Positions 15,301 to 30,300 of a stretch of 64,000 nt of DNA are shown here, piece by piece. Positions within the stretch are counted from its first letter, which is position 1; each line of letters opens with the position of its first letter. This stretch comes from Phoronis australis. Its lineage: Eukaryota > Phoronida > Phoronidae. A program made the position numbers and the translations under genes. The DNA lies in NCBI GenBank assembly GCA_002633005.1, contig NMRA01000157.1, positions 549,501 to 613,500 on the forward strand, read 5' to 3'. The notes under the pieces are model-generated. The model made no database searches, was not told where the DNA came from, and worked only from the letters and a program-made list of their open reading frames with translations.

Positions 15301-18300
15301 CAGACACCATCACTAATTCTCACCACACCTGTGATATATTAAAAAGGTCCTTTGCATTGCGGGACGACAGTCTATACTCAATCTCCCCATTTGATCCACG
15401 GTCTTTATCCGTTGCATTCACTTGACCAACAAATTGGTTTGTGTCTCCACCGGCATCGTTCTCCGACACATTGAAGTAGTAAACAGACTGGGCAAACACT
15501 GGATCATTGTCATTGACGTCAACAAGTGTGATATACAGGTTAACCTGNGATAAAAACAAACTAAACAGGAAGAACACAGAAGGAAAAAATTTCCAGACAC
15601 CATCACTAATTCTCACCACACCTGTGATATATTAAAAAGGTCCTTTGCATTGCGGGACGACAGTCTATACTCAATCTCCCCATTGGATCCACGGTCTTTA
15701 TCCGTTGCATTCACTTGACCAACAAATTGGTTTGTGTCTCCACCGGCATCGTTCTCCGACACATTGAAGTAGTAAACAGACTGGGCAAACACTGGATCAT
15801 TGTCGTTGACGTCAACAAGTGTGATATACAGGTTAACCTGAAAATAATATAAGAAAAAGTCGCCTCAGGAAAACTGACACAGAGAAGTGTGACAAACTAC
15901 AAACACTTCAACCAGCACTTCATTTCCATTACAACTTATGTCTAAGAAGAAATACGTTACTCAAGACTAAGAAACTGGATTTAAATATTTCTTGTCATGA
16001 TAAAATCAGTTTCAACATTCAATTTGCATTATGTAAAAACCCGCAATTGAACTGAACCAGAAAATTTCTGGCCGACCAGTCCTGTTTTTTTTCTGAAGCG
16101 TTTTAATTTTTTGATTTTGTAAATGCTCTGGGAGTCCTTGTGGCAACCTGTACAAAGTCCCAAAGAAGACAAAAAAATGCTCATAACAATTTGTATGGGG
16201 TCAAGCAGCTTAGTTTTATTTTAGTTTTTCAAATTATGGAAATAAAAGAACTTGGTCTTTTAAATAAATACTAGTCCCCTGAGCAATCCATAACAACATT
16301 AAAAACATTAATGCATACACATGTAAATATGTGGGTGCATAAAAATGCATCTATCATGACTTCTATTGAGGTGTACGCAAAAATGTTTTGAATGCAGATC
16401 AACATTCTTAGCTGAAACTTTAGCTTAAGTGATCACATAATAAGTATTGTCTAATTGTATCAATTTAAGCAAAGGAGACATTGAGTAACATCAGTAAAAC
16501 AAGTCATTTTCAACATCCGTTGGTCAATAAACACCAACCCCTAGTCTATTAACATTGGCATGACATTTTTGTCAGTTATTTCTCCAGCCATCTTTAGGTA
16601 TTATAGCATTCTCGGAGGAAAGAGCACAAAAATGTCCTACATTTATAACTCTGTGCGGAATAGTGGCTAGAGTGCAACACTGACAATTGAAAAGTCCATC
16701 AGTTCAACTCTCAGCTTGTCTGAAAAAAGTGTAAGAAAAGTTCGTCACTGACCACCAAGAGTGTATCACATATTCATTCTACAAAGAGCACTTAACATCT
16801 GAAGATGGCTGGAGAGAATCTGACTGAAACATCATGCCAATGAGAACAGGCTCGGGTTGTTGATGGAAATAGAACAATAGATCACAACTCCCACAGTAGC
16901 TTTGGGAATTAAGTAACATCCACTTAAATGCTTACACTGGAGTTGAGCTGGCCATCAGATGCCCAAAGTGTCAGGTTGTAATGTTCTTGTTTCGTTATGT
17001 CCAGTCGTTTGGCAAGCTTCACAACACCAGTGCCAGAATCAATCTCAAACATGCCTGAAAAAAAGTTACAAACAACACTTCTAAAACACCAGTTAATTTA
17101 TTGTCAGCTGAAAAACATCTCCTCAGTTCCAGTTTCATGATTCATTTCTTCACATCTTCTAGCTAGTAATAAGCCATTCAGTCAATAGTTAAATCATTGA
17201 AAAAATCTCGCTAACATGCAAATTGCTAAGCATATACTTTATCGCATTCACCAGACCAGGGGTGGTTAGAGATAATAATACCAATAACATCAATGACAAA
17301 CAGACACGTTCAATTCTCATCTCTGGAGAGACTACAGGAAAATTACAATGTCATTTGATATATTTTCCATTAATTCTTTATGATCAGGTTGCATTAGTGT
17401 AAAACTATACCTGATATTGCAATATTGATGTCATATTGTCAGCAGTATTTTGACATTGATTCACCAGGCCTAGATTGCATAAAAGTTATCCTCTAGACAG
17501 CAGTAGCTGAATAGTGTACTCGAGGTCATGCACTAAAGAAGCTTGTCCACTGGATAAGTTTGGAAATTTCATGCAATCCAACTCAGGAATGTAAATCACT
17601 GCCAGTTCCTAATGGAATTAAAACTTATTCCTACATACCTTAAAAGGGATTTAAATGAGGCAAACATGAGTGGGTATTCAAAAAACTGATGCTCAACACA
17701 TTTTTATAAGAAATGTGGCTCACCATTTGGATCTGTGGAAGTGTCAATGGAGTACGATATCCCAGTGTACTTGGGCAAGTAGTCACCATCTGTAGCCACC
17801 ACTGTAAGTATGACTGAACCAACAGACGACCCTTCAGAGAACGATGGCACAGTGTACTGGGGCTCTTTAAACACTGGCGGATTGTCGTTGATATCGTCCA
17901 CATAAATGACCACCTGTTTACACCAATTGTATTTTTAAAACCTAGTAGACATTGAATAAACTGTATGGTGTTTGTCTGTGTCACTCCTATTTAACCAAAT
18001 TCTCAGTATTGTGTATAGTCATGTGATTGTTACGAACACCAGCAAGAAAAGGAAACGACATTTTATGTCAAAAAAACACAGATGAAAAATGTTGTTCAGT
18101 AAGGAAATATTTACATTCATTTGGCCTAAAAATGCCACACTTTATAAGAGTTCAAATTGATGTTCATCAAACCTACTAACAAAAGGAACACATGGAAGGA
18201 GACAGTTTCCAAAAATGCTCCCCATTAATCAAAGCTGCATTTTGCCATTTATAAGTGACAAAAATGGAAATGACATTGTTTTTTACAATTGGTCTCAAAA

Positions 18301-21300
18301 CATTCCTTACTATAATAAAAGTCCATTTCTGTTTCCAAGGAGAACATCAAAACCATTACAGACTAAAGCAAACGCTTCAGAGTTTAATGGCATTGGCCAA
18401 CTCAAAATATTGAATTCGAAAATGGCACACACACACATTGCCACTGACTTGAGTTGGTAACAGAAATCAAATGTTAATAGTCAGGACTATTACGAGACTT
18501 AATTTATGAGAGCTAAAGCTCTGGTTTGACTTTTGTTTTAAGTCATCTGAACAGAACTGTATGTAGTTTTATTGAGTTGCAAAGTCTAAGACAGTAGTGA
18601 CTTAAACTTGAAGTAAAACCCCCACTCACCACATCAATTGGCAACACTTAAATCAAATATATCCACACCCTAACAATTGGTTAATAGTGAACTCTGACTC
18701 GCAGAGACAAAGCAATAATTAGTTACAGCAGTAACACAGAAAATGGAGAGGTTTAAGAAACTGCAGCAACACACTACATAAGAATCCAAATGCAAATGAC
18801 TCATCAGGCCTATCTCACATAATCTCATAATGCTGTCAGCAGTGAGTTAGAATTCCCATAAAGCCAACCAACATACCACAGTAGTGGAAGTCCTTATAGG
18901 AGTTCCATGATCTCTAACTTGAACAGTAACACGAAACACTGCACTGCCGTTGGAATATTCCAACCCCTTCTCTCGATCAAGCTCTTTGACAACTTTGAGA
19001 GCAGCCTGTAAATTAGAGCAAAATGGTTTTGGTCACCAAAAAGGAAAAGGATTTGTAAACAATCAAAGACACAAACCACAGTGGTCCAGATCAGGTTTTC
19101 AATGAAAAATTCGAACACTCAGCTACAGAATTAAGACATGAACCTTGAACTGACAAGGAAAACAGGAATGAATTTTGCAATCTCGCGCTCTATCAAAGGA
19201 ACAAACTTTTGATTTTGACCATTTATCGCTGTTAAACTGACCATAACCTACTGCTTACTCTGATGAGAAGTGCTCTAAAGTCTTGGAAAGAAGTGACAAC
19301 TCACAATATTGCTCGAGACCACAGTAATCAAATAACATTTAAATTGTTGTGGTAAGACAATTTGAGGGCTGCCAACCCAAATAGCCCACTATCTGTCAAT
19401 TTTCAAATATTTTTTTCAGAGTTTAACTTTCAATCAAAAGAGGGTGTAAAATACCCCAAAATAACATATTTAGCTTCAAACAATGATCAATTAAAAAGCG
19501 TGACAAAGACTCGGCTTTAGTTCATTTCATCGCACTTGACCTCGGGTCAACAGACCTTCATATTTCATTGATTTCTGATTTACGATGCTGCAGTAGACAC
19601 CTGGGTTAATTCCCAGCACTATAGATGGCACTGTGAAACATGGTGAAGTTTATGTTTTATTTAAGTAAAACAATTCCTTGCTAGACATCTTAACATGATT
19701 TCAGTAGCAGATGACATTTCCACTATGCTAAAGCCAAGAAAGGATATTTTTCAAAGACCAATCACAAAGAACCTTCATATGTCAACTGCATAACACAATG
19801 CTACTGAGAATTTGTCTTTGTTATAAGTCGAACCTCACGTTCTTAAATATTACCAACAGGATTATTCTGCCCTGAACTTTGGCGTTCTCACTTCACAATT
19901 AATTATAAGGAATTTTATACTCTCACCTGCTTTTTAAAGACAAACAAATGCAGCTCAAAATCCATGACATTTTAAAGATCATACAAAATGACTTTTTTAG
20001 CTATAAAAGAACACAGAATACCAGTTAATCTATAAAACTAAGCAGCCTTACAACTTACTCAACCTGGTCACAACAAGCAATAACGAACTGTCAGTTATCT
20101 CAAGCACACAAATCCCCTCCATTACCAGTAAGGAGAAAACTGAGATAAACTTCATAACTGGAAGTAATCTCAATCAAAATTTTTCTTGATGGAAGGTGAG
20201 TTTATAGCCACAAGTCATTAACAACAAACTTGTGTTGGTTACTGATAGTTTGAAAGAAGAAGACTTACTAGAATTAAAACTTGACTTGTTATTTTCAGAA
20301 AAAGAGACAAAAACAGGTTAGAATTAACTTTAAAAATAAACAATATTTTCATTTACCGTGTTGCCAGAAGAGCTGATATTGAAGTGATCATCACCCAGAA
20401 TACTGAATGACAACTCTGAGTTAGTTCCAACATCTGCATCAGTCGCCGTAATGTTGACAACGAGGGACAAACTGGCTCCCCCTATAGGACAGCAGATGAC
20501 TAGTATCAACAGAAGACTCATAGTGAACTGGAGGAATGTGCCAATGTACGTGCCAGGTATGTTGCAGACAAAACACTAGTTGAAAAACGAGGACTTTTGT
20601 CCTTCAAATATCTATGCACAGAGGAAATAAGTTATCAATTCACGCAAAATCTAAGATCGATCAAATTTAACACTTTGAATAATTTCAAAGCTCAATCAGC
20701 TGGTAATTATCATTGGCCCATAAAATCCATTAACTGTGATGACTCAGTTGTTCTTTATCAGAAAAACGCTGAGAACATTAAGGGTATTAATGTTAAATAG
20801 ATAGCTGGAAAACACTACACAAGGGAAACACAGCTAAATGCAAAGATTTGAATACAGGTAATGAGATTTTGTCTCACCGTCTATCAAGTGAAATCTGACC
20901 AGCATGAGAAAACAAAAGACCAGGCACACAAAAAACTCTCTCACCTTCAAGTACCCGGCCCTGATATGAGCTTGCTGTGAATGATGGTGCATTATCATTC
21001 ACATCTGTTACTGTCACATTGACTTGGCATGACACCTGGTGGTAGAAAACGGGGAAATTGCATGATTTTAAGTGACGTTTTAATAAAACTGAATAAGTAA
21101 ACAGATACCAATCAACATTAAATTTGGGTTTGGTGTATTTCATTGTAAAAGCATGTTGAGTTGCCTTAACTTCTGTCATAGATTGCAAATTTCTCATCTT
21201 AGTCACATCAGAACGCATAGACTAACTTTTCCCCATTCATTTCAGTCCATTTTACGTTTTTGGGTATCAATTTTTACAAAACCACAACGCACAGATGAAT

Positions 21301-24300
21301 AAGCAAACTCACTTCTGCTTGTGATGCCAAAATACAGCAAAAAGTTTACAGTAAATCTGGTTTAAATATTACAAAATCACAGACCAAAACCTGACGTAAA
21401 CCCATAGAATGCTTCACACCACAAAATCCAACACACTGAATCCTTTTGTGATACAGCAACATGCGTTCACCAAATTGGACATTCACTCACATTATTCAAA
21501 GCAGAATCTGAAGCCAGAACAGTCAACAAAAACTGTTCTTTTGTCTCACGATCCAGAGATGTGACAACATAGAGGTCTCCAGTGTTGTTGTTGATACCAA
21601 AATGGCCATCCTGATTACCTGTTGAAACAACCATAAGCATATTGGACTGCAATCAAAAAATAAGGGCAACTGTGACAAGTAAGCAGTAAAACATTCCATT
21701 TGCAATGGTATCATGTCTGAGCTATTATAATTATAATAACAGCAATGTAGAACATTGACATGTGCCCAACTTGTGCATTGTACATATTGCAAATACAAGG
21801 GATGATTATTATTTCAAATATTCCCATTAAATGGAACAGTGCTAGTTAACTTAAATTAGCCCATAGGGAGTGCATAGCAAGTCAGCTAAGTTCTCCTCAA
21901 CAGGAACACACCAACTAAGTCGTAAAAAATAAAACTGGCACCAGGGGGCACAGCAGTAGTCAGATGTGTTTAATAGTCATCATCCGTTGCCACGTTCACA
22001 GAAATACATTACCAAATTTCACAGATTCTGCAGGGGTTTACGAGAACCATGGATGCACAAAAGCAGAACTGCCACTAGGGGGTGCCAAAATAGTCAAAAT
22101 TGTTCACAAATTAATGTCAGCTATGCTCTTCCCAGTAAGAAAATCTATACCAATTTTTACAAAGATTCTTAGAGTGGTTTGGTCAACAGAGCGATGGACA
22201 CAAAAAGACTTTAAGTAATAAAAATGGCCACTAGGAGGCATACACTAGGTCAAATCTATCTGAAAACGAGATGGTGACATCACCGCTTTTTACAGAAAAC
22301 TATTAAATTTGCTAAGTTTTATAAATATACAACATGGAGCTCCAAATATACAGATTGAAATGGGAGAAAATAAAATTGCCACTACGGGTCACAGTGGTAG
22401 TTGGACCCAACCAAAAATAGTCACCATCTGTTGTCACCTTCATACAAATACACTTGCCAAATTTAACAGAGATCCTGCAGAGGATATTTGAGATACTAAG
22501 TCACAGTGGCAAACAAAACTACCACTAGGATGTGCCACAGTAGCCAGAGCCATCTGAAAATCATTGCCAGTCGTCCTCTTCCCAGCAGGAACATAATGCC
22601 AGTTTTCATAATCATACTTAAGAGTGATTTGACTGATAGATAAGTGGACGTCAAAAACAATAAAAACAGTCACCAGATGGAGTACACAACATCCAATCCA
22701 TCCAAAAACAGGAGAATGTCATTGCCTCTTCAACAGAAACCTATTTACCAAATTTCATTAAAATGCATGAAAGAACTCCAAAGATACAGAAGTAAATGTA
22801 AGAAACTAAAATTGCCACTAGAGGGTACACTGACAGTCGGACTTACACGAAAATTCGCTCATGCAGTCCCATTCATAAAGGAACATATTTGAAAATTTTC
22901 ATTAACATGCATCCAAGGTTTTGGAGATACAGTTGGTGACGCCAGATACTGGGAACCGGACAGACAGACAGACAGGGTTGATGGCATACTTATATGTGAG
23001 CACATAAAAACTAAAACAGGTAAATTCTTTATCATTTGTAGTATTTCTATCACAAAAAATATCTTGTTACTGAGATAATGATGATAGGAATCATTATGAT
23101 CACTTTATTTATTCTGCAGGCATGTTTCATTCAGAAGACCAAAGCAATTGGGATAGTCTACTTTATGACACACATAATCAGTATAAAAATAAAAAAGCAA
23201 ATTACAATAAATGTTTCAAAGAAAATGGCACATTATTGTTACCTACATGTCCCAGCATATATGTACCACAAAAGAAACAAGGAGAAATGGAACAACTTAA
23301 GATACAATATAAGTGTTATAAGAATAAGCTATCATTGGTAAAAAGTTAGCATAGAAGCGGTGTAGTGGATAGTTAGTCAAACGACTACTGAGTTTACTTA
23401 AAGAAAAACGTGCAGTACCAGTTTGATACAAGACATAATATCTCAGCTGTAGTTGCCTACCTTCAATAATGCTGTAAGTAATCAACCCTTGATCAACAAG
23501 ATCCACATCAGTTGCATGGAGTCTGGTGAATGGCACTTTTAACTGAATGTCCTGCAACAAACAAGTGAACTGTGAGTTGACAGATCGCATAAGTTGATAA
23601 AATTCATGACTTAAGACCACCAGTACCATAATGAGGTTGGTCACTCAGGAGAAAGGGCGTTCGTAATTAACACACATGCAAAGGTGTTCACGAGTGTAAA
23701 TTACAAATGACATTTTCCTGTAATCTAGCAAACTACAGCCTGATAGTCCTTGACTAAAAATAATTGTGATTTAGGCTCACTAACCAAAGACCAGTCTGCA
23801 TGATCAATCACCAAACCACAGACTGTTAACTGACAACCCACCAGTTCAGATCCAAAAATAAAAATGACACCTCAGCCACTTAGCAACACCCAACATTCAA
23901 TAATGGTGATTTCAGGTACATTAGGTAGTAACTAACTGCAGCTCAAGCCATCTGAGGGGTACTTTTCGAAATCTAGATCAACCAAACAAAGAACCCTTCT
24001 ATCTCCACAAAATGAGAGCCAAATTTGAGATGCGGATATTAAATGACCTTACCTCTGTTACATTAATATAGTAGACAGAACTGTTAAACACTGGCGCATT
24101 GTCATTCACATCTTGGACAAGAATTCTCACAGATGTGTTGGAGCCAGGGTAATTCCCGTCAGATACATTGATCTAAAAATGAATATTGTACATTAACAAT
24201 CAACCAAAAGTCAGTCAATGAACACAGATAGGTCTCTGTAAGTGTGTTAACTGATTAATGTGGTGAAAAAACAATTTACAGCTTTTTGCACTAATATTTT

Positions 24301-27300
24301 GGATGACAAATTCATAGGCAAGCGATTAAAAATACTATGAACTGCAAAACGTACCTCTAAAGTGTAAATGCTTGATAGGTTCACAGGCATGGTCTCATGG
24401 TCAAGTGGATTCTTGATAGTAATTTGGCCTTGGTTATTAATGGCAAATGAGACATTTGAATCGTCACGTACTATGCTATAGGTTAACTGGAAAGAACAAG
24501 AACTAAATATCATGCATGCAAGGAATGCTATGGTGTCATCAAATCTTTATGTCAATGGAATCTACCAAACAATGTCAATAGGTTGGGTAATAATATTCAG
24601 TAAGGTACAATCGAATATTTCACAACTGAATTTAGCCCCAAATGCCATTTCAGTAGATATGAAACAATTTTTTCAAAATATTGTAGCAACACTGGCAGAA
24701 CTTCATTTTTTCAAAAAGCATAAATTTGGTGCAATATGTCTTTCATGAAGAATGAGAAACTAGTTACAATACTTGTCTTAAATGCTTATTGTAACCAAAG
24801 TTCCCTGTATCAAATAATCTGTACAGAGCAGATGACTTGGGAATCGTAGGGAAACATTACAAATGAGCGAATATCATTAAACAAGCACATTATAAAGTGA
24901 TTTGCCTGCGTGTGACAATTGTGTACATTCAGACATGTCATCACCTGACCTGAAGTAACATGATGGATATAATACGACATGTCACTGACACTACCTCAGA
25001 TTTTTCGTCAGGGTCAACGGCCGTCACTGTAGTTACAACATGATCGATGGGTTGGTCTTCCGTGACTGTGACATCATACTGAGAGAATGGGAATCTTGGA
25101 GCATTGTCATTGACATCACTAATGAAGACATAAACCTGCACAGAAATTTGTTCAAAATCATTTCAAAGAAATTAAAGCCACAACGAACCAAGATGATGGA
25201 TTTTTCATACTGTCCACCTCCCTTAAAATCTGAATATTATGTGTGTCAAAAAGTTTTGAAGAAATTAGTTGGGGCATATGTCTGACTATCCCAAATACAC
25301 TCAGGGAGTATCAATACTATAGGTGTGCTTAAATAAAGAATTTCCAGGACATCAATGCCAAATATATCCTAGGAATATCAATAATATAGCTGGTGCTTAA
25401 ATTAAGAATTTACGGGACATTCTCCTCTTTAATATACCAAAACAAGAACCGTATTTTAGTAAAATATTGCACGGAAAAGTTTACAACTGAACAAGTTAAG
25501 GTTAACATTACTGTTTACAGGAAAACTTGGGGAACATTTAGGGTTTAACTCATGTTTCAACAAACATGAGCCCCGTGCATATTTTCAGATTATGCCATAA
25601 CATATACCCACTGCAAAAAACTACAGTAGTATTGAATGAACAACTTTAACCTCCAAAATTAAAATTATCTGTTGTTTCTTCTCATACCAGCCACAACATT
25701 CAGATGGTGCTAGTACATATCTAGCTCTACACAGAGGAATCTGAAGAGTTCTCATCACAGAAATATCCATAATGCGTTTCTCAAATACTATTGCAATGAG
25801 CAGTATTTAACCTTAAGACATCCTTAGAACTGATGAAATTATGTCTCATCTGTATTACTACTTTCAAATGACAATACCAACATTTTTGATAAATGTACAA
25901 TACAAAAACACACCCCAACTTCCGCAGATAGAAGTTCATTGGAAGAACCTCGACCATAGGCTGTGACAAGAAGTGACTGCTTCGCAATGTCTTCACGATC
26001 CAATGGCTTAGAAAGAGTGATCAAACCCTACAAAGAAACGCAATGCTTAACATGTTCTGAGCACAAGATCTCAATGAAAACTAAAAAATCTATGCCTGAG
26101 GGCATTGAGTTTGAGTTGTCCCACTTAAGTCATCATTATTCATGACTGTAAGATGAAAAGTAAAAAATTGAATCAATTATCAACTGTACTCTTTCAATTA
26201 ATTATCATTTTTCAGTCAAATGGTATTACCTAGAGCCAAATGATTCCTTTTAAAAATTGAGTCACCCTCTGTCAGTGTTCCTCGACAATAACACCGGGAC
26301 CCTGAACTATCAGTGAGACACTTAAATCTCATTCCGTAATGTCCATTCAAGGAGGGACTCCTTTCTCCACAGAACCCATAATTCCAAGGACACCCCGCTC
26401 ACGAAAAACAACTGTTAGACGCTTAAAAAGCATAGGTCTCGACACTGCACATGGAATGCCACTGGTTTGAACTCGATAATGCTCAAACATCACTGCATAC
26501 TCATTTGAGACAGCAGTCATGAGGACAATAGACAGAGAAAGTTCTTGATTTGAGGGGGTGTCAAAGAGGCTGTGTGGGCACAATTCAAGAACCCCTACTT
26601 AAATATTCACAGAGGAGTCAGATTTAATTGGTTTGACATAAGGTCCAGAGCCCTTAAGTAGTTGTCCAGGAACACTAGCAGAATGCCATACAATGTAGGC
26701 AGAAATCAGTCAGTCATTAATCCCCAGTAGGAGAAATATTTCAGTGAGTTTTCAGATAAACTGTTTGATATATAATTCAAATGTTAAGTACTTCATCAAG
26801 ATAAATGATATCTATCATCAAAATAGACAACACTATCTTCTTAAAAGAATCCCATTCTCAGTTAGCTCTCTGAGAGTCCTCACCTGACTGTCAATAGCAT
26901 AATGGTCTCTTCTGTGTCCATGGGTGATGTTGTAGGTGATGCCTGCATCATTACTCCCATTTATCCTCTGGAAGGCATTTATGTCAGCAATTGAGGCTGG
27001 AAATGTATTCTCTACCACATACTTCACGTAGTAGTTATCACGGAATCTTGGCTGATACGGTCCAGGAGGAGTGAAAACTTCCAAGTGCAAATCAACAGTG
27101 GAGGACCGCTGAGGTAAACCAAGATCAAATGCCATTATAGTGAGATTGTACCATCCACTGTTGAGAGCAATAAGAACTGTGATGTTACCGCTATCAGCGT
27201 CTAAAGAGAAGAAACTGCTGGTAGTACTCATGTTGTACTTGACCTCATTATTTCCATTCAGGTCACTGTCTGCATCAAAAGCCTTTGCTGCAAAGATAAC

Positions 27301-30300
27301 CTTGCCCACAGGGGTTTGATTAGAGATCCGTACGATGTCTGGCATCTCAGCAAACTCTGGCGCGTTGTCATTGTAGTCAGTGACCACCATTCTAACAATG
27401 GCAGTGCTTGATTTTGGGTCTTGGGCCTTGTCCGTAACTTGAACAACCAGTTCGTAGAATCGTTCTGATTCATAGTCCAAGGTTTTGCTGTTTGTGATGA
27501 CACCTGTTGAACTAATGCTGAATGTGTCCATGTTGTTGCCAGATATGATACTGTAGTCAATCTGTCCCGAGGCACCAGTGTCATCGTCCGTGGCGTTGAC
27601 CACAATTATTACCGTCCCGTTGTTAATGTTCTCTGGGAATGAGGCAAAGTAGCTGAACTCCAGAAACCTTGGCGCATGCAAATTTGAAGCATTTACAAAC
27701 ACCACAACAGAAACATTGGACAACAATGACGGAATACCATGGTCAACGACGTATACAGTCATCTCATATTTGGACTTGATCTTTTCATCTAGTTGACCTG
27801 TTAGATGTATTTCCCCAGAGCTGTAATCAATTTCAAATTTGCCGTCATGATCCACTAACCAATAAGTTAATTCGCTGTTGTGACCCGTGTCAGCATCACT
27901 GGCTTTGACAGTAACAATTGGACGGCCAATGGCTGCATCTTCAGGAACGCTTGCCAAGTACACTTTTCGCAGAAATCTTGGTGGATTGTCATTTACATCA
28001 ATGACAGAAATGTTCACCATAGTATAGTCGCATAAGTCTGGATCACAAACAGATACATTGAGCTCATGAATATACTGAAGCTCTCTATCCAACATTTGAC
28101 TTGTCTTAACACTTCCGGAGGAATCCACCTCGAAATAGTTACTTCCTCCCACAATAGTGTAGTTGAAAATTTTGGAATCCACATCAGAAACTGTCAACTG
28201 TAATAAAGAGTTAAGTGGCACTACATATTGCACTTCTTGAACTTTAGAACCAACATCCAACTTTTTAGACAACCTCTGCTAATTTGAGATTTTGTTTTCA
28301 TTCAAAAGCAGAACGTGAGGGAGCATCAGGGGCTGGTCATGTCAAAAGATCCAGTCTTAGTTAAGACGTCTGTAACTTCCATTTTAATTTGCACACTGAG
28401 TTCATTTACATGAAGTTCATTACACAATTTGTGAAGATAGTTCTTAACTCAACATCAATTTCTGTCGAAGGAAAAAACGCAGTCATATTAGCATTAATGA
28501 GCATACGACCCTCTCAGCAGCAGCAGGACTTGCGATCTTTGATAAAAAAGGTAAACAGTGCTGAGGCAAACTAAATGACTCTTGTTTAGCCTATGTTTGA
28601 GTCAATTATAAAATTTTCCAAAGATGAAACTTAAAGAATGAACAATAAATTTCAATGGCCGTGTTGATTCCATTTACAAATGATTCAAACACTGTTACAC
28701 GGTTTCAAAGACAAAAAATTATAAAACCATGAGGTGTTAAATTGGCTACTTGATCATTGGACTAAATTTATTCACATGTACCAGGACATCAGTAATTTCT
28801 TCAAGTGCTCATCCAGCCAAGTAAAACCCACCCACGTTTTCCAGCTTTTATACAAGAACACCTCCAGTTAATGTATTGTTGGACATGAGTACATACCTGA
28901 ACAACAAGAGCTCCAGATGGGTAATTTTCAGCCACTTGGGCTTGATAAATATTCTTCTGGAAAGATGGTGCCTTATCATTCTTGTCCAGCACATTCACAA
29001 CCACAGGCACTGCACTGGCCCGTGGGGGTGTGCCGCCATCCCTTGCCTCCACATACAGAACATGGCGTGCCTGTTCCTCATAGTCGGCACCTTTCTTCAC
29101 TGACAGCACACCCGTTGTTGTGTTGATGCCAAACAAGCCAATATCATTTCCACTCACAATACGGTAGGTTACCTTGCCCAAAGCACCGCTGTCTTTGTCT
29201 GAAGCATACACCTATGGAGAAAAGACAGTAAATGTGAACTTTGACACTACATTTTCTGATGAAAAGACTACACACTACAAATTAGACTGAGTTATTCAAA
29301 TAACAGAGTTCAGTTAGTGAGTACATAGTTTACAAACTCTAGCAGGATAAGTAAGCTTTACAAATAAACATTACTGCCTTTAATTCGTTGTTTTGGTGAA
29401 CATTGTAAAAATGTTCCTACAGCCAACTAATGAGGGAGCATGACAGATTCTTTACTTCCAGATCACACACTCAATAAACAACACTTTTGATTACTTAACA
29501 ACCCACGAGAAACAAGGTCGCAAGCTGGTCACATAAAGAATGATAGATAAGCATTTTTCCCATTGTTATAATACATAATACAGATAACGACAAGCATTTA
29601 TCTGTAATTATGTGATGTACTACCAAGGTATGGTATCCATATAACCTGTACAGTTATAACCAACAAAGACGCAACAAAGGAAAAAATAATATTTCCAATA
29701 GGTGATAACCATGCTACTAGCTTACAGCCATTGTATGGTTCTTGCAAGTTAAAGAATACCTTACGAACTGTGTACTACATCATTTGCCATGGGAAGGAAA
29801 ATAAATCTACTATTAAGTAGATAGTAAAAATGTTCTTATGAAACTTACTTGAATCAAAGACTGTGATTCCATGTTCTCTGGTAAGTTTGCTTCATACTTT
29901 GACTGGTTGAACATTGGTGAGTTATCATTGACATCAGTCACTAAAACATTGACTGTAGCCTGATCTATTGACTTGCCATCAGTAACTTGCACTTCCAAGG
30001 TATATGACTGGACTTTCTCATAATCCAAAATGGCTGCCGTGAAGAGGTTACCAGTGGTTAATTCTATTCGTAATGCTAAATGAAAAAATAAAAACAGAAT
30101 ATGAGTTACGTTTCATTCAAAAATATTTCATCAGAAAATTCCCCATTACAGTTAAAAAGTTCCATAAAAGAGAGGAATGCAAAACTTAACGATTATCAAA
30201 CTATGTGGAAATGTCTGCACACAAAATATTGAACTGTGAGCATTAAAAGATTCAACATTTTCGATAAATTGCGACCCATTAAAATGTATAAAATAGCAAA

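Larger units (their letters stand above)
15255..15840. repeat. Direct duplication of about 292 bp around the N at 15548
   Basis: 15255-15547 and 15549-15840 are nearly identical and meet at a single N. The block includes exon w38 and its flanks. The pattern is an assembly join of overlapping contigs that were not merged. Confidence 0.9.

Noticed and set aside
15329-15837. Real tandem duplication of exon w38
   Set aside because: The copies include intron flanks, meet at a single N and differ only synonymously in the exon. The same pattern at 48833 shows an assembly habit.
23078-23349. Two overlapping plus-strand frames of 75-87 codons
   Set aside because: Lys/Tyr/Asn-rich translations of AT-rich DNA without homology that I recognise.
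26347-26583. Minus-strand frame between w26 and w27 as a missing cadherin exon
   Set aside because: It has no cadherin motif, and w26 already joins w27 in phase (AIDSQ|GLITLS).
28198-28272. Upstream extension of exon w26 in the same open frame
   Set aside because: The join w25|w26 at 28197 gives a correct cadherin sequence (ALVVQ|LTVSDVD). The extension would insert 25 unrelated residues.
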